NCBI GenBank assembly: GCA_017610225.1
Contig: JAFCCM010000024.1
Span: 1 to 25,143, forward strand
Length of the DNA: 25,143 bases
Source of the DNA: Candidatus Aenigmatarchaeota archaeon
GTDB lineage: Archaea; Aenigmatarchaeota; Aenigmatarchaeia; CG10238-14
Reading direction: 5' to 3'
Positions within the stretch are counted from its first letter, which is position 1. The number at the start of each line of letters is the position of its first letter. The notes below the pieces were generated by a model, which made no database searches, was not told where the DNA came from, and saw only the letters and a list, made by a program, of their open reading frames with translations. The position numbers and the translations under genes are program-made. This document shows positions 1 through 6,238 of this stretch, one piece after another.

Positions 1-33
1 TTTTTTTTTTTATTTTTTTATTGAATCCAACAT
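1..33 (-). other. Start of a leftward gene cut or corrupted at the window edge
   Basis: An AAGGAG ribosome binding site (about 42-47, minus strand) lies 8 nt before an ATG at 33-31. It is downstream of a TATATATATTA promoter element at 101-91, the same spacing seen at real genes in this window. The reading frame from this ATG gives only MLDSIKK before TAA in an A-rich tract (positions 1-19). A second ATG at 40-38 stays open to the edge but sits 1 nt from the RBS. Either the gene continues left with a homopolymer length error, or this is a decayed leader. Confidence 0.35.
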
Positions 34-90
34 AATACATTCTCCTTTATAAATAATTAAATAAAAACAAACTTATACTTTCTTAAAAAT

Positions 91-101
91 TAATATATAT
101 A
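91..101 (-). promoter_or_regulatory. TATATATATTA-type promoter element, leftward
   Basis: An exact copy of the 11-bp element TATATATATTA on the minus strand, 57 nt before an RBS-equipped ATG at 33. The same spacing of 44-57 nt to a start codon recurs at eight other sites in the window. Promoter function is inferred from this recurrence. Confidence 0.5.
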
Positions 102-518
102 GTAGTTAAGTTATATATCTTATGATCTATATATATAAGTATAACATAAACATTAATTGTACATAAATATTTAAAGTTATTAGATAGATGGTACTCTTAT
201 GGTATGAATACTTCAAAAGGTTTAGAAAAGATAAATTGTCTTAATGATATTAAAGAAAGACAAATAAGTATTCCCCCAAGCTATACTTAAAACTAAAGGT
301 CATGGTTTAGTATCATTAAAACATTCAAAAATTATATTTGAAGCTATTGGTATTATTTGATTGTATTAAAAGGGAGTTAGTCAATTATGAATAATTTGTT
401 TTAATTTAATAAGTTATATGAGTTTGTTTCTTAAACCATATTTGAGCGGCAAATTGAGGGTTAGTAGTAAACTAAAAGGATATTAGATAAATTCTTTAGT
501 ATTTAATATGTTTATAAT

Positions 519-542
519 ATGTTTGATTGTATGTTTGATTGT
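519..542. repeat. Tandem 12-bp repeat, two copies
   Basis: ATGTTTGATTGT occurs twice head to tail (519-530, 531-542) and is followed by a partial third copy, ATGTT. It lies in non-coding sequence; function unknown. Confidence 0.6.
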
Positions 543-752
543 ATGTTGAGATGAGGTTATGGATACTTAGAAGTTACTTTAATGATTTAATTATAAGTTT
601 TTCTTATAGTAGTGAGTAAGGGGGTAGTAATTTGGGGTATGAGTTTGAAACTTAGCGAGATTTTGAGTATTTTAGCGCCTTAGCATACACGTTAAATAAA
701 ATTGCTACGTAGCTAACAACTCTACTTCTATAATTCTAGTTATTTCATGCTA

Positions 753-859
753 CCCCTATGCACAAACGTATAGAATCATAACATAATATCCAGAGTAATC
801 CACTTCCAATCCCGCTATATGTATAACTATCAATCTATACACATTTGCCCCTATGCACA
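753..859. repeat. Direct repeat CCCCTATGCACA pair
   Basis: CCCCTATGCACA is at 753-764 and 848-859. Each copy is followed by a similar tract (TATAGAATCATAACA after the first, TAGAATTATTAACA after the second), so the similarity extends to about 25 bp with a 4-nt gap. It lies upstream of the promoter for the 964 gene. It could be a protein-binding site pair or a small duplication. Confidence 0.55.
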
Positions 860-906
860 TAGAATTATTAACAAAGCAATCAAGAATACAATATGGTTTA
901 AAGTTC

Positions 907-917
907 TATATATATTA
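907..917 (+). promoter_or_regulatory. TATATATATTA-type promoter element
   Basis: An exact TATATATATTA, 46 nt upstream of the ATG at 964. Unlike several other copies it lacks an obvious CATTATA block upstream. Confidence 0.55.
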
Positions 918-963
918 GGGTACATAAGGATAGAGATTATTGATTTAATTAAAGGAGGATGTT

Positions 964-1521
964 ATGGATAAACGTGCAGAAGGTTTTACAATTAGCATAG
1001 TGGACTATGTGCCAAGAGATGCCAAGGATGTAAATCCTATAGTGGCGTTTAATAACTTTTGGAAAATATTTAGTATAGTTGGTAAGGTAGCTATAGTAAT
1101 AACAATTGCTTTCATGGTGTTTGGATGTGCAACAACACAAAATCATCCACAGAACCCTCAGCAATATAAAACATCTAGAGCTACTAACAATGCACTTGGT
1201 GGGGCATTGTTAGGTGGTATATTCCATGCTATTAAAGGTGGAGACACACAGGAAGGTCTTGCTATAGTAGGGGCTTCAACTGTATTGGGTTATATGTTTG
1301 GTAATGAGAAGGATAAGAAAGTACAACAATCTCAATATCAATCTAACAAAAGAGTTTATCAATCCCAAATGAATGAATCTTATTCTTCATATGGACAATC
1401 TGGTAGTCCCAAAACTAAATGGCACAAAAACATTAAACGTGTTACTAAGGATGGGAAGACCACAGAAACAATAACTGAGACAGGAGTCTCAACAATGACG
1501 GAGGATAGTTATTATGAGTAA
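964..1521 (+). CDS. Putative glycine-zipper lipoprotein or membrane protein
   Basis: Encodes 185 aa; the start is supported by AAAGGAGG 6 nt upstream. Residues 35-54 form a hydrophobic segment ending in a lipobox-like VFGC (Cys55). After it come CATTQ and a glycine-zipper stretch at about 75-115 (LGGALLGGIF, then GLAIVGASTVLGYMFG). The last 70 residues are polar and rich in Gln, Ser, Tyr, Lys and Thr. The layout Cys-glycine zipper-polar tail recalls outer-membrane 17-kDa/SlyB-like lipoproteins. However, the Cys is about 55 residues in, far deeper than a normal lipoprotein signal, so it may instead be a membrane protein with a cytoplasmic tail. First gene of a three-gene plus-strand operon. 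No specific function is recognised; a role at the host envelope is a guess. Confidence 0.8.
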   Translation: MDKRAEGFTISIVDYVPRDAKDVNPIVAFNNFWKIFSIVGKVAIVITIAFMVFGCATTQNHPQNPQQYKTSRATNNALGGALLGGIFHAIKGGDTQEGLAIVGASTVLGYMFGNEKDKKVQQSQYQSNKRVYQSQMNESYSSYGQSGSPKTKWHKNIKRVTKDGKTTETITETGVSTMTEDSYYE

Positions 1522-1645
1522 AGTTTATGGATGGATTAAAGAACCGGCAAGATTTATTATTATGACTGGAATCTTTTACTTTGCGGCAATTGGCGTCAAA
1601 GCGGCTTATTTTACAGATACCTGTGCCTGGTATAAGTTCTGGTAG
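1514..1645 (+). CDS. Small membrane protein, 43 aa
   Basis: The ATG lies inside the last codons of the preceding gene (8-nt overlap) and has GGAGGA at the right distance, which indicates translational coupling. The product starts MSKVYGWIKEPARF and then has a hydrophobic segment (about 14-36), consistent with one transmembrane helix, and ends TDTCAWYKFW. It ends with TAG. No family recognised. Confidence 0.65.
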   Translation: MSKVYGWIKEPARFIIMTGIFYFAAIGVKAAYFTDTCAWYKFW

Positions 1646-1740
1646 ACACAATTGAAACATTATTGAATGGAGTCAAGAGTTTATATACTTGATTCTGGTA
1701 GAATGTGTTTTAATTTATAAACAAGAGGAGGAGAAGTATT

Positions 1741-1944
1741 ATGGAAAAAGTTTTGGATGGCAATCATCAAAACATGATCGATGTTGCAGAGAAGCAACGT
1801 AAACAAAACATTAAAGCAAAGGAAGCTGGTTATGGTACACACAAGGAACGTGTTCGTATATTGAAATGGCAGGCACTCCGGTATGTATCCTGTGTTGCAG
1901 TTGTGGTTTATGTCTTCTTCGACTATATAGTTAAATGGTTCTAA
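1741..1944 (+). CDS. Small protein with C-terminal membrane anchor, 67 aa
   Basis: A strong RBS (GAGGAGGAG) precedes the ATG. Residues 1-45 are charged and helical (Lys/Glu/Gln-rich) and residues 47-64 form a hydrophobic helix ending in Lys-Trp-Phe, so a tail-anchored topology is likely. It is the last gene of the operon that begins at 964 and is followed 17 nt later by a hairpin terminator. No family recognised. Confidence 0.75.
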   Translation: MEKVLDGNHQNMIDVAEKQRKQNIKAKEAGYGTHKERVRILKWQALRYVSCVAVVVYVFFDYIVKWF

Positions 1945-1961
1945 CAGGGAATAACCTGGAA

Positions 1962-1998
1962 AAGAGATTGTGTAGTAATATGCAATCTCTTTTTTTTT
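1962..1998 (+). terminator. Rho-independent terminator
   Basis: The stem AGAGATTG / CAATCTCT with a 12-nt loop is followed by T8. It ends the 964-1944 operon. Confidence 0.9.
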
Positions 1999-2354
1999 GT
2001 TTGTTTTTTCTATGTTGGTAAGGAGCAATGTGTATTGTGGATGGTCTATTAGTCATATAGTGGTGCAAGCGCAGAATGAAAAATTTTCGGGGTCAATATA
2101 AGGCATCGGATTAGAATGAAGTTACTTGATTTATTATGGTGGGGATTAGATTTGGTGAGAACTATGTGTGAGAAACCGTTTTACAATAATATACAATGAA
2201 AAGCTAGCGACAGCAACCCCTGTACATATATATTTCTCATTTTTACCCTATAAGGAAAAAGCTTTTAGTAATTACATATATGAACCCTATGAGTATTAAT
2301 ATATAAATAGATACCGAAAAAAAATAAAATACCCAATTTTACCCCATATAAAAA
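1999..2354. other. Intergenic region between convergent operons
   Basis: No ORF with an RBS was found on either strand. Minus-strand TATTTATATATTAATA (around 2290-2305) resembles the promoter elements but no suitable gene follows it. No clear hairpin terminator was seen for the leftward HNH gene that ends at 2355. Confidence 0.5.
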
Positions 2355-3053
2355 CTAAGCACCAAACTCAAACATACATCTTTCATTGAATCCAAACTTT
2401 CTAATCCTTTTGTATAACCGCTTCCAATATCTTCTATGATAATTAGCCCTTGTATTACAAGACCGACAAACAGTTATTAGGTTTAACCACACACAATTAG
2501 TTTTTACATAATCAATATGGTGTACAGATAAATTCTTACCACTATAGCAATATGGATTCTTACATTCAAACTCATCTAAAGCTTTGATTTCTTCCTTAAA
2601 CGGTGCCCTAAACTCTTTACAATACCCTTTACGAGATATACCACCACGCCAATGACAACTATTCTCTCCACGGAAAGCATCTCTATCTTTAACACCTTTC
2701 CAATATGCTTTCAATTTGTCGCTAAGTTCTTTTCTGTTGCTCGTTATAGCCATGCGCTTTTTATTTCTAATACTATTAGCAAGTCTTTTTTCAGGAGTCC
2801 ATCCTAATATCCTCTTTCTATTCATCTCTTTTTTAAATTCTGGATCTGCTTGAGCTTCTCTTATCTTATTTCTAATAACAGGATCTCTGGATGAATGCCA
2901 TTTACAATACTTATGAGGTGGATTAGCTAACTGACCACACCCACATAAACAAGGAGTCTTAGCCATAGATTGAAGATGACCCTTTATATAATTCTTTGTG
3001 TAATGATAATGTTCAGGTATTATTCTATTACAACCACATTTACATAGTCTCAT
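2355..3053 (-). CDS. HNH homing endonuclease
   Basis: Encodes 232 aa. The N-terminus has two short Cys-rich zinc-knuckle units (CKCGCNR at 4-10 and CLCGCGQ at 35-41, the latter followed by CKWH at 50-53). A basic helical region follows. The C-terminal HNH nuclease module (about 160-215) contains CKNPYC, the metal-binding VHHID core, and VCRSC followed by an Asn-His pair. Such free-standing HNH enzymes are mobile elements in phages that cut intron- or insertion-less alleles. The ATG overlaps the TGA of the upstream ORF (ATGA), so it is translationally coupled to a frame-disrupted gene. A second HNH gene at 18082 starts with a similar MRLC-x2-GC zinc motif. It ends in TAG. Confidence 0.9.
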   Translation of the reverse strand: MRLCKCGCNRIIPEHYHYTKNYIKGHLQSMAKTPCLCGCGQLANPPHKYCKWHSSRDPVIRNKIREAQADPEFKKEMNRKRILGWTPEKRLANSIRNKKRMAITSNRKELSDKLKAYWKGVKDRDAFRGENSCHWRGGISRKGYCKEFRAPFKEEIKALDEFECKNPYCYSGKNLSVHHIDYVKTNCVWLNLITVCRSCNTRANYHRRYWKRLYKRIRKFGFNERCMFEFGA

Positions 3054-3421
3054 TTTTCAGGTTTCAATTTTTCTTTTTCAGATAATTTTTCATATTTTAT
3101 AAATCTCTTTTCTAACATATCTATTTCTTTTTTAATAATAGGTAAATTATTATCCAATTGCTTATAATCTCTAGCCGCTTTTCTTATAGTCTTAGTTAAA
3201 TTTTCTATATCCTTAAAACTTTTTTTCATAATTTTTTGTTGATTTTTATTTAAATGGTTAGATAAATGTGTACTTAATATTGATTGAAGTACATCACTAT
3301 GGTAGCTAGTATTTTGCTGTCTTTTATTTTTATTAGTATTTAAAAATTCATAACCTTCTTTAACATGTAAAAAATAATCTTTTAATATTTCTAAGATTGT
3401 ATAACATCTATCGATACTATT
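3050..3421 (-). pseudogene. Downstream part of a frameshifted membrane/coiled-coil gene
   Basis: A 123-codon open frame with no usable start codon near its beginning and no RBS at its internal ATG. It encodes a Lys/Glu-rich helical protein (for example KSFKDIENLTKTIRKAARDY, then KEIDMLEKRFIKYEKL), probably coiled coil. It overlaps the end of the 48-aa ORF at 3391-3537 in the -1 frame. One extra A in the AAAA run near 3420-3423 would join the two into a single protein of about 162 aa: a TM helix followed by a long coiled coil. Its TGA overlaps the HNH start. A real frameshift, a sequencing error or translational frameshifting would all fit; I see no canonical slippery heptamer in the usable window. 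Confidence 0.6.
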
Positions 3422-3537
3422 TTATTTTTATTATTAATAAATTTATTAACAAAACTATTAACAATAAGAGTAAATATTACACCTCCTATCATTAAGATCC
3501 AAACATTAGGTTCATGAATAATAGTTGACCATTTCAT
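3391..3537 (-). CDS. Small membrane protein, 48 aa; probable N-terminal part of a frameshifted gene
   Basis: The ATG at 3537 has AAGGAGAAG at correct spacing and a GAACA/TATAAATA promoter 28 nt upstream. The product begins MKWSTIIHEP, has one hydrophobic helix (about 12-30) and a basic Asn/Lys-rich end, and stops at TAG. The downstream -1 frame continues with a coiled-coil segment, so this is probably the N-terminal anchor of a longer disrupted protein. A TM-plus-coiled-coil layout is seen in phage spanin or XhlA-like proteins, but no specific family is recognised. Confidence 0.6.
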   Translation of the reverse strand: MKWSTIIHEPNVWILMIGGVIFTLIVNSFVNKFINNKNKIVSIDVIQS

Positions 3538-3565
3538 AATACTTCTCCTTCACATTTAAAATTCA

Positions 3566-3582
3566 TATTTATAGTTTGTTCC
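3566..3582 (-). promoter_or_regulatory. GAACA-TATAAATA late-type promoter
   Basis: The minus strand reads GGAACA-AAC-TATAAATA, 28 nt before the ATG at 3537. TATAAATA is the known T4 late promoter core. The GAACA block is a local conserved extension found at seven other sites here. Confidence 0.6.
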
Positions 3583-3619
3583 TATTATTACTAATAGCAT
3601 CTTGGTTCATTTATAGCTG

Positions 3620-3631
3620 CTCGATCGGACT
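3620..3631. repeat. Upstream element CTCGATCGGACT, copy 1
   Basis: This 12-bp sequence, with a CGATCG palindrome at its core, recurs identically at 7064-7075. Both copies lie 90-95 nt before a plus-strand ATG and about 13 nt before a CATTATA block. It may be an operator or activator site for the two plus-strand promoters. Confidence 0.5.
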
Positions 3632-3643
3632 TAAACCTTGTTC

Positions 3644-3670
3644 CATTATAGATGAAATCATTATATATTA
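3644..3670 (+). promoter_or_regulatory. CATTATA...TATATATTA promoter
   Basis: CATTATA at 3644-3650 is followed after 11 nt by TATATATTA (3662-3670), 56 nt before the ATG at 3727. The same two-block arrangement is found at 5257, 7089, 8369 and 10514. Confidence 0.55.
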
Positions 3671-3726
3671 TTGGTTATATGTAGAATGGTTCTTATATGT
3701 TTTAATTAATTTAAAGGAAATTTAAA

Positions 3727-3948
3727 ATGAAGAAACTTATCGCAACACTTTTGATCGTATGTTCATTAGGATTTACTAGTATTAGTTTTGCTGGTCGCTC
3801 TGAATTTTGTGCTGGTTTTGAAGAAGGGTATAGAGCCATAAAAGGAGTAATGTGTTTGGTCCCTTTGTGTCCTATCGAACTTACACCAATAGATAAAACT
3901 GATTTTCAAGCAGGGATCGCAGCAGGAGTTAGGGCAGCATCAAAATAA
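3727..3948 (+). CDS. Small secreted/periplasmic protein with signal peptide
   Basis: Encodes 73 aa. It has a textbook Sec signal peptide: MKKL, a hydrophobic core LIATLLIVCSLGF, and the cleavage-like site SFA-GR at about residue 22. The mature part is about 50 residues with three Cys (EFC, VMC, PLC) and a Gly/Ala-rich end (GIAAGVRAASK). The RBS is AAAGGAAA. It is a single-gene operon closed by a bidirectional terminator. It would act in the periplasm or envelope of the host; the family is not recognised. Confidence 0.8.
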   Translation: MKKLIATLLIVCSLGFTSISFAGRSEFCAGFEEGYRAIKGVMCLVPLCPIELTPIDKTDFQAGIAAGVRAASK

Positions 3949-3955
3949 CCAATTT

Positions 3956-3992
3956 AAAAAAAACATACCTCCACAAAGGTCCCTGTTTTTTT
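3956..3992. terminator. Bidirectional terminator between convergent genes
   Basis: AAAAAACA ... TGTTTTTT arms flank an inner ACCT / AGGT stem. There are T tracts on both strands, 8 nt after the 3948 stop and just past the leftward 3994 stop. Confidence 0.8.
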
Positions 3993-3993
3993 G

Positions 3994-4239
3994 TCAACTT
4001 TTTCTCCATATAAAAGAAAACAACCACTTCCCAATTCTATACAAACCATCAAAGATAGCACCACCTACAGTCACAACTATTAGTATCGACCCTAACATCT
4101 CAAAAAATAAATCATTATCCAATATAAAAAAGAAGTATATAAGCATAGTAGTAAAATAAAAAATACCACCTAACCCGCAACCGCCAACAAAGCGTCTAAA
4201 CCAAAACTCCCATACTTTAAAACAATAAGCAGAATTCAT
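3994..4239 (-). CDS. Two-helix membrane protein, 81 aa
   Basis: Hydrophobic segments at about 18-38 (GGCGLGGIFYFTTMLIYFFF) and 47-64 (MLGSILIVVTVGGAIFDG), with a short acidic loop between and basic, Trp-rich ends. The start overlaps the end of the upstream 37-aa ORF by 23 nt and lacks a strong RBS, so it may depend on coupling. It is the last of five leftward genes (4597-5223 being the first). Holin-like size and topology, but nothing specific identifies it. Confidence 0.6.
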   Translation of the reverse strand: MNSAYCFKVWEFWFRRFVGGCGLGGIFYFTTMLIYFFFILDNDLFFEMLGSILIVVTVGGAIFDGLYRIGKWLFSFIWRKS

Positions 4240-4330
4240 ATACTACAATTAATTTAGTTAATGCTAAACCCATTAATACAATACTTATAACATATTCTAC
4301 ATGGCTAACTATACCATTTAATATTTCCAT
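4217..4330 (-). CDS. Single-pass membrane peptide, 37 aa
   Basis: It begins MEILNGIVSH and continues as one hydrophobic helix ending VVYEFCLLF. A purine-rich GAGAG precedes the ATG, and the end overlaps the 3994-4239 gene by 23 nt. It is one of a run of three tiny leftward membrane ORFs. Coding status rests on RBS, packing and hydrophobic composition only. Confidence 0.45.
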   Translation of the reverse strand: MEILNGIVSHVEYVISIVLMGLALTKLIVVYEFCLLF

Positions 4331-4353
4331 ATCACATCTCTCACAATCATACT

Positions 4354-4434
4354 TTAATCCTTATCCTTTTCATCTAATATATACTCTACTACTAAAATAA
4401 ATACTATTACAATAACTATAATTTTAAGAACCAT
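4354..4434 (-). CDS. Single-pass membrane peptide, 26 aa
   Basis: The product is a hydrophobic helix (VLKIIVIVIVFILVV) followed by a charged tail, EYILDEKDKD. AAGGTG lies 7 nt before the ATG. It sits between two other tiny membrane ORFs in the same operon. Confidence 0.4.
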   Translation of the reverse strand: MVLKIIVIVIVFILVVEYILDEKDKD

Positions 4435-4450
4435 TTTGCAACACCTTATC

Positions 4451-4600
4451 CTAAACCATTATCTCTAATTTAGTTTCCCCTATACACTTATTTATAAATA
4501 AACCTAATCCAATTATAATAGCAGGTATAAATCCTGGCACTAGTAATATAGCTATTATAATTAATTTCAATGCCAATAATGTTTTTAATAATATGATCAT
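4451..4600 (-). CDS. Small two-helix membrane protein, 49 aa
   Basis: The ATG overlaps the TGA of the P-loop gene (ATGA), indicating translational coupling. The product is almost entirely hydrophobic: helix 1 about 3-22, Pro-containing turn VPGFIP, helix 2 about 26-37, then a short polar tail. It ends in TAG. Confidence 0.55.
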   Translation of the reverse strand: MIILLKTLLALKLIIIAILLVPGFIPAIIIGLGLFINKCIGETKLEIMV

Positions 4601-5223
4601 AATTTACCATCCCACTCTTTTATGTTAGTGCTATGATTTGTTTTGTCTTTTATATATAATTTTAGTTGACTATTTAGTTTAGATTTATCTTGGAGTTCTT
4701 TCCATATATATTTTAAAGCATTTCTCTTGTCTCTTTTTGATCTATCAATACCAGCTTTAACTAATGATTTACCTAAAACTATAGAAGGATATTGAATTAG
4801 TAATGCTCTTATGTTAGGGAATCTTCCATACATACCAAATAAAGTTCCTTCTAGTATTAATTTTTTATTTGATTTAACTATGGGTTCCATTCCATCTTTC
4901 CAACACATCCAAAAATATTGTTCTATAGTTAATTTAGAAGCCTTAACTATATCCTTAGTTTTCATTCCTATAATTTGTTTTTCTTTTGGTAGTTTATCCC
5001 ATAAATATTTAACGGTTCTATTGTAATAATCATCTGTGTGATATACAGGAATGTTATATTTTTTTTCTAACGTATGACTAATAGTAGTTTTACCAGCGCC
5101 GGGTAGACCCATAATAAATAACTTTTTATATTTACCTGATTGAAATTGATCTAAGTCATATGATATTGGTTTCTTATTAAATAAGATTCCTTCCTGTACA
5201 TAATTTAAGTATGTATTTAGCAT
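4597..5223 (-). CDS. P-loop kinase-like enzyme with capsid-targeting N-terminus
   Basis: Encodes 208 aa. The start at 5223 has AAGGAG at ideal spacing; an ATG 36 nt upstream lacks an RBS. The Walker A motif GLPGAGKT at residues 39-46 is preceded by the strand KKLFIM. TDDYY at 63-67 may be a substrate or Mg site as in adenylate kinase/AAA_33-type small kinases, and KKLILEGT resembles the next core strand. So it probably phosphorylates a nucleotide or other small molecule, or is zeta-toxin-like; the substrate is unknown. The first 12 residues, MLNTYLNYVQE then G, match the YLx[YK][VIL]xE signature of four other proteins here, suggesting head packaging and cleavage after Glu11. First gene of the leftward group 3994-5223, behind a late-type promoter. 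Confidence 0.8.
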   Translation of the reverse strand: MLNTYLNYVQEGILFNKKPISYDLDQFQSGKYKKLFIMGLPGAGKTTISHTLEKKYNIPVYHTDDYYNRTVKYLWDKLPKEKQIIGMKTKDIVKASKLTIEQYFWMCWKDGMEPIVKSNKKLILEGTLFGMYGRFPNIRALLIQYPSIVLGKSLVKAGIDRSKRDKRNALKYIWKELQDKSKLNSQLKLYIKDKTNHSTNIKEWDGKL

Positions 5224-5240
5224 TGAGAACTCCTTAATTA

Positions 5241-5257
5241 TTTTTATATTATGTTCC
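5241..5257 (-). promoter_or_regulatory. GAACA-TATAAAAA late-type promoter
   Basis: The minus strand reads GGAACA-TAA-TATAAAAA, 17 nt before the ATG at 5223. It abuts the CATTATA block of the divergent plus-strand promoter. Confidence 0.55.
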
Positions 5258-5285
5258 ATTATAGTTTAAATATCTATATATATTA
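5257..5285 (+). promoter_or_regulatory. CATTATA...TATATATATTA promoter
   Basis: CATTATA (5257-5263), then an exact TATATATATTA (5275-5285) followed by C, 55 nt before the ATG at 5341. The 3' part, TATATTAC, is identical to the early promoter consensus I recall for phiKZ-like phages; this may be coincidence. Confidence 0.55.
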
Positions 5286-5340
5286 CTGGTTATAGGAGAA
5301 AGAATTCTTTAGTAATTTTAATTAATAAAGGAGAATGATA

Positions 5341-5424
5341 ATGGAAGATAATTTAGCTTCTATATGTTTTACATTGGATGGTGTTATTTGTTGTATGTGT
5401 GGTAGTGGGAAGCTGGTTTACTAA
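5341..5424 (+). CDS. Short Cys-rich peptide, 27 aa
   Basis: It has an excellent RBS (AAAGGAG, 8 nt spacing) and sits first behind the 5257-5285 promoter. The peptide has four Cys, including the cluster ICCMCGSGK, which could bind metal. It may be a true micro-protein or a leader ORF for the downstream genes. Confidence 0.45.
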   Translation: MEDNLASICFTLDGVICCMCGSGKLVY

Positions 5425-5452
5425 ATGGCTTATTAATTAAAGGAGATATGTT

Positions 5453-5599
5453 ATGAAAAATTCTTTAAAGTTTCATGGTGATCATTACACCATGTGGGTT
5501 AATGGTAAAACAGCTACATTGGATATGGATATGAAGCTGATGAACCCTGAGGATTTTACTCGGGTTGAAAGAGTATTAATCCAATGGAGTGTTGTTTAA
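5453..5599 (+). CDS. Small soluble protein, 48 aa
   Basis: The RBS AAAGGAGA lies about 7 nt before the ATG. The product begins MKNSLKFHGDHYTMWVNGK and contains a Met-rich stretch, LDMDMKLMNPED. No family recognised. Second gene of the plus-strand operon 5341-5847. Confidence 0.6.
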   Translation: MKNSLKFHGDHYTMWVNGKTATLDMDMKLMNPEDFTRVERVLIQWSVV

Positions 5600-5628
5600 T
5601 AATTAATAAAGGGAAGAGGAGGTTGATT

Positions 5629-5847
5629 ATGATAGATTCATATAAAATAATAATTAATAGTAAAGGAATATATGATCCAATAATTGAAGATAGAAAACCA
5701 AAATATGCTGTTCCATTAATAGAAACACCAATGATGCTTTGTTGTTATAGTATGAAAGATGAGTGCCCATATGCGGTTGGGATTAAAATAGATACTGAAT
5801 TTCTTAATTTTAACCATGTTTTTTGTGGGTATGCATTTAAAAAATAA
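5629..5847 (+). CDS. Small soluble protein, 72 aa
   Basis: The start at 5629 is chosen because GAGGAGG lies 6 nt upstream; an in-frame ATG at 5584 lies inside the previous gene without an RBS. The product has a Cys pair in MLCCYS and single Cys in DECPY and VFCGY, and is otherwise a mixed alpha/beta-like sequence. No family recognised. Last gene before the terminator. Confidence 0.7.
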   Translation: MIDSYKIIINSKGIYDPIIEDRKPKYAVPLIETPMMLCCYSMKDECPYAVGIKIDTEFLNFNHVFCGYAFKK

Positions 5848-5855
5848 ATAATATA

Positions 5856-5887
5856 AAAAAAGAGTTCTATATAAGCAACTCTTTTTT
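5856..5887 (+). terminator. Rho-independent terminator
   Basis: AAAAAAGAGTT / AACTCTTTTTT stem with a 10-nt loop and T tract, 9 nt after the 5847 stop. Confidence 0.9.
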
Positions 5888-5910
5888 ATATTATAATTAA
5901 AATAAGAAAC

Positions 5911-5921
5911 TATATATATTA
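5911..5921 (+). promoter_or_regulatory. TATATATATTA-type promoter element
   Basis: An exact TATATATATTA followed by C, 44 nt before the ATG at 5966 and just after a terminator, so it would start the 5966-6968 operon. Confidence 0.55.
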
Positions 5922-5965
5922 CTTAACAAGAGCGGCAGGTATTGATTTTTTATAAAGGAGAAGAT

Positions 5966-6238
5966 ATGAATCAATTGATATGTGGTAAATGTAAACAAGA
6001 GATTACTATTATACAACCTTATAATTTTAAAACTAAGAAGTTTGTGGGTAGTTGTGGGTGTGGCGTAAAACTATTTGCCCCATATACAAACCATTGTTTT
6101 GTATCACACTGTAATGGCGGGGTAAACTCTATGTGGAGTAAACCATCAGTCAATGGAAAAAGTTATGGGTATCATTGTGACGTATGTGGTACTGATCTTA
6201 AACCATGGGTTAAAAAACTATTAAAGGAGAGAGTGTAA
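5966..6238 (+). CDS. Zinc-ribbon protein, 90 aa
   Basis: The start at 5966 is supported by AAAGGAG; the in-frame ATG at 5942 lacks one. Cys residues occur as CGKC (7-10), CGCG (about 31-34), SHC near 50, and CDVCG (about 73-77), enough for two zinc sites. The first pair plus CGCG looks like a classic zinc ribbon. Likely nucleic-acid or protein binding; the target is unknown. Its TAA overlaps the next ATG (TAATG), so the two zinc-ribbon genes are coupled. Confidence 0.75.
   Translation: MNQLICGKCKQEITIIQPYNFKTKKFVGSCGCGVKLFAPYTNHCFVSHCNGGVNSMWSKPSVNGKSYGYHCDVCGTDLKPWVKKLLKERV

Larger units (their letters stand above)
102..906. other. Long non-coding AT-rich region
   Basis: No ORF with a ribosome binding site was found in this stretch on either strand. 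It contains a 12-bp tandem duplication (519-542), a 12-bp direct repeat CCCCTATGCACA (753-764 and 848-859), and a possible frameshifted ORF remnant (204-360, see rejected items). It separates a leftward promoter at 91-101 from a rightward promoter at 907-917, so it is a divergent intergenic region. Its length is unusual for this compact genome. Confidence 0.6.

Noticed and set aside
204..360. Possible frameshifted small gene: MNTSKGLEKINCLNDIKERQ... then LKTKGHGLVSLKHSKIIFEA... in another frame
   Set aside because: No ribosome binding site, two frames needed, and short; the protein-like look is not enough in AT-rich sequence.
949..1164. Minus-strand ORF of 71 aa
   Set aside because: Shadow of the 964-1521 gene, crossing its RBS; Cys/Tyr-rich with no start signal.
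1681..2028. Minus-strand ORF of 115 aa
   Set aside because: It overlaps the RBS-supported 1741-1944 gene and its terminator on the opposite strand; no RBS.
2280..2310. Minus-strand TATATATTAATA-like promoter
   Set aside because: The match is imperfect and reads on the minus strand away from the HNH gene, towards the gene-free stretch before 1944, with no start codon and RBS downstream.
3391..3424. Programmed -1 ribosomal frameshifting joining 3391-3537 to 3050-3421
   Set aside because: The -1 frame has a TAA just upstream of the usable window, and no X-XXY-YYZ slippery heptamer follows it; mutation or sequencing error is simpler.
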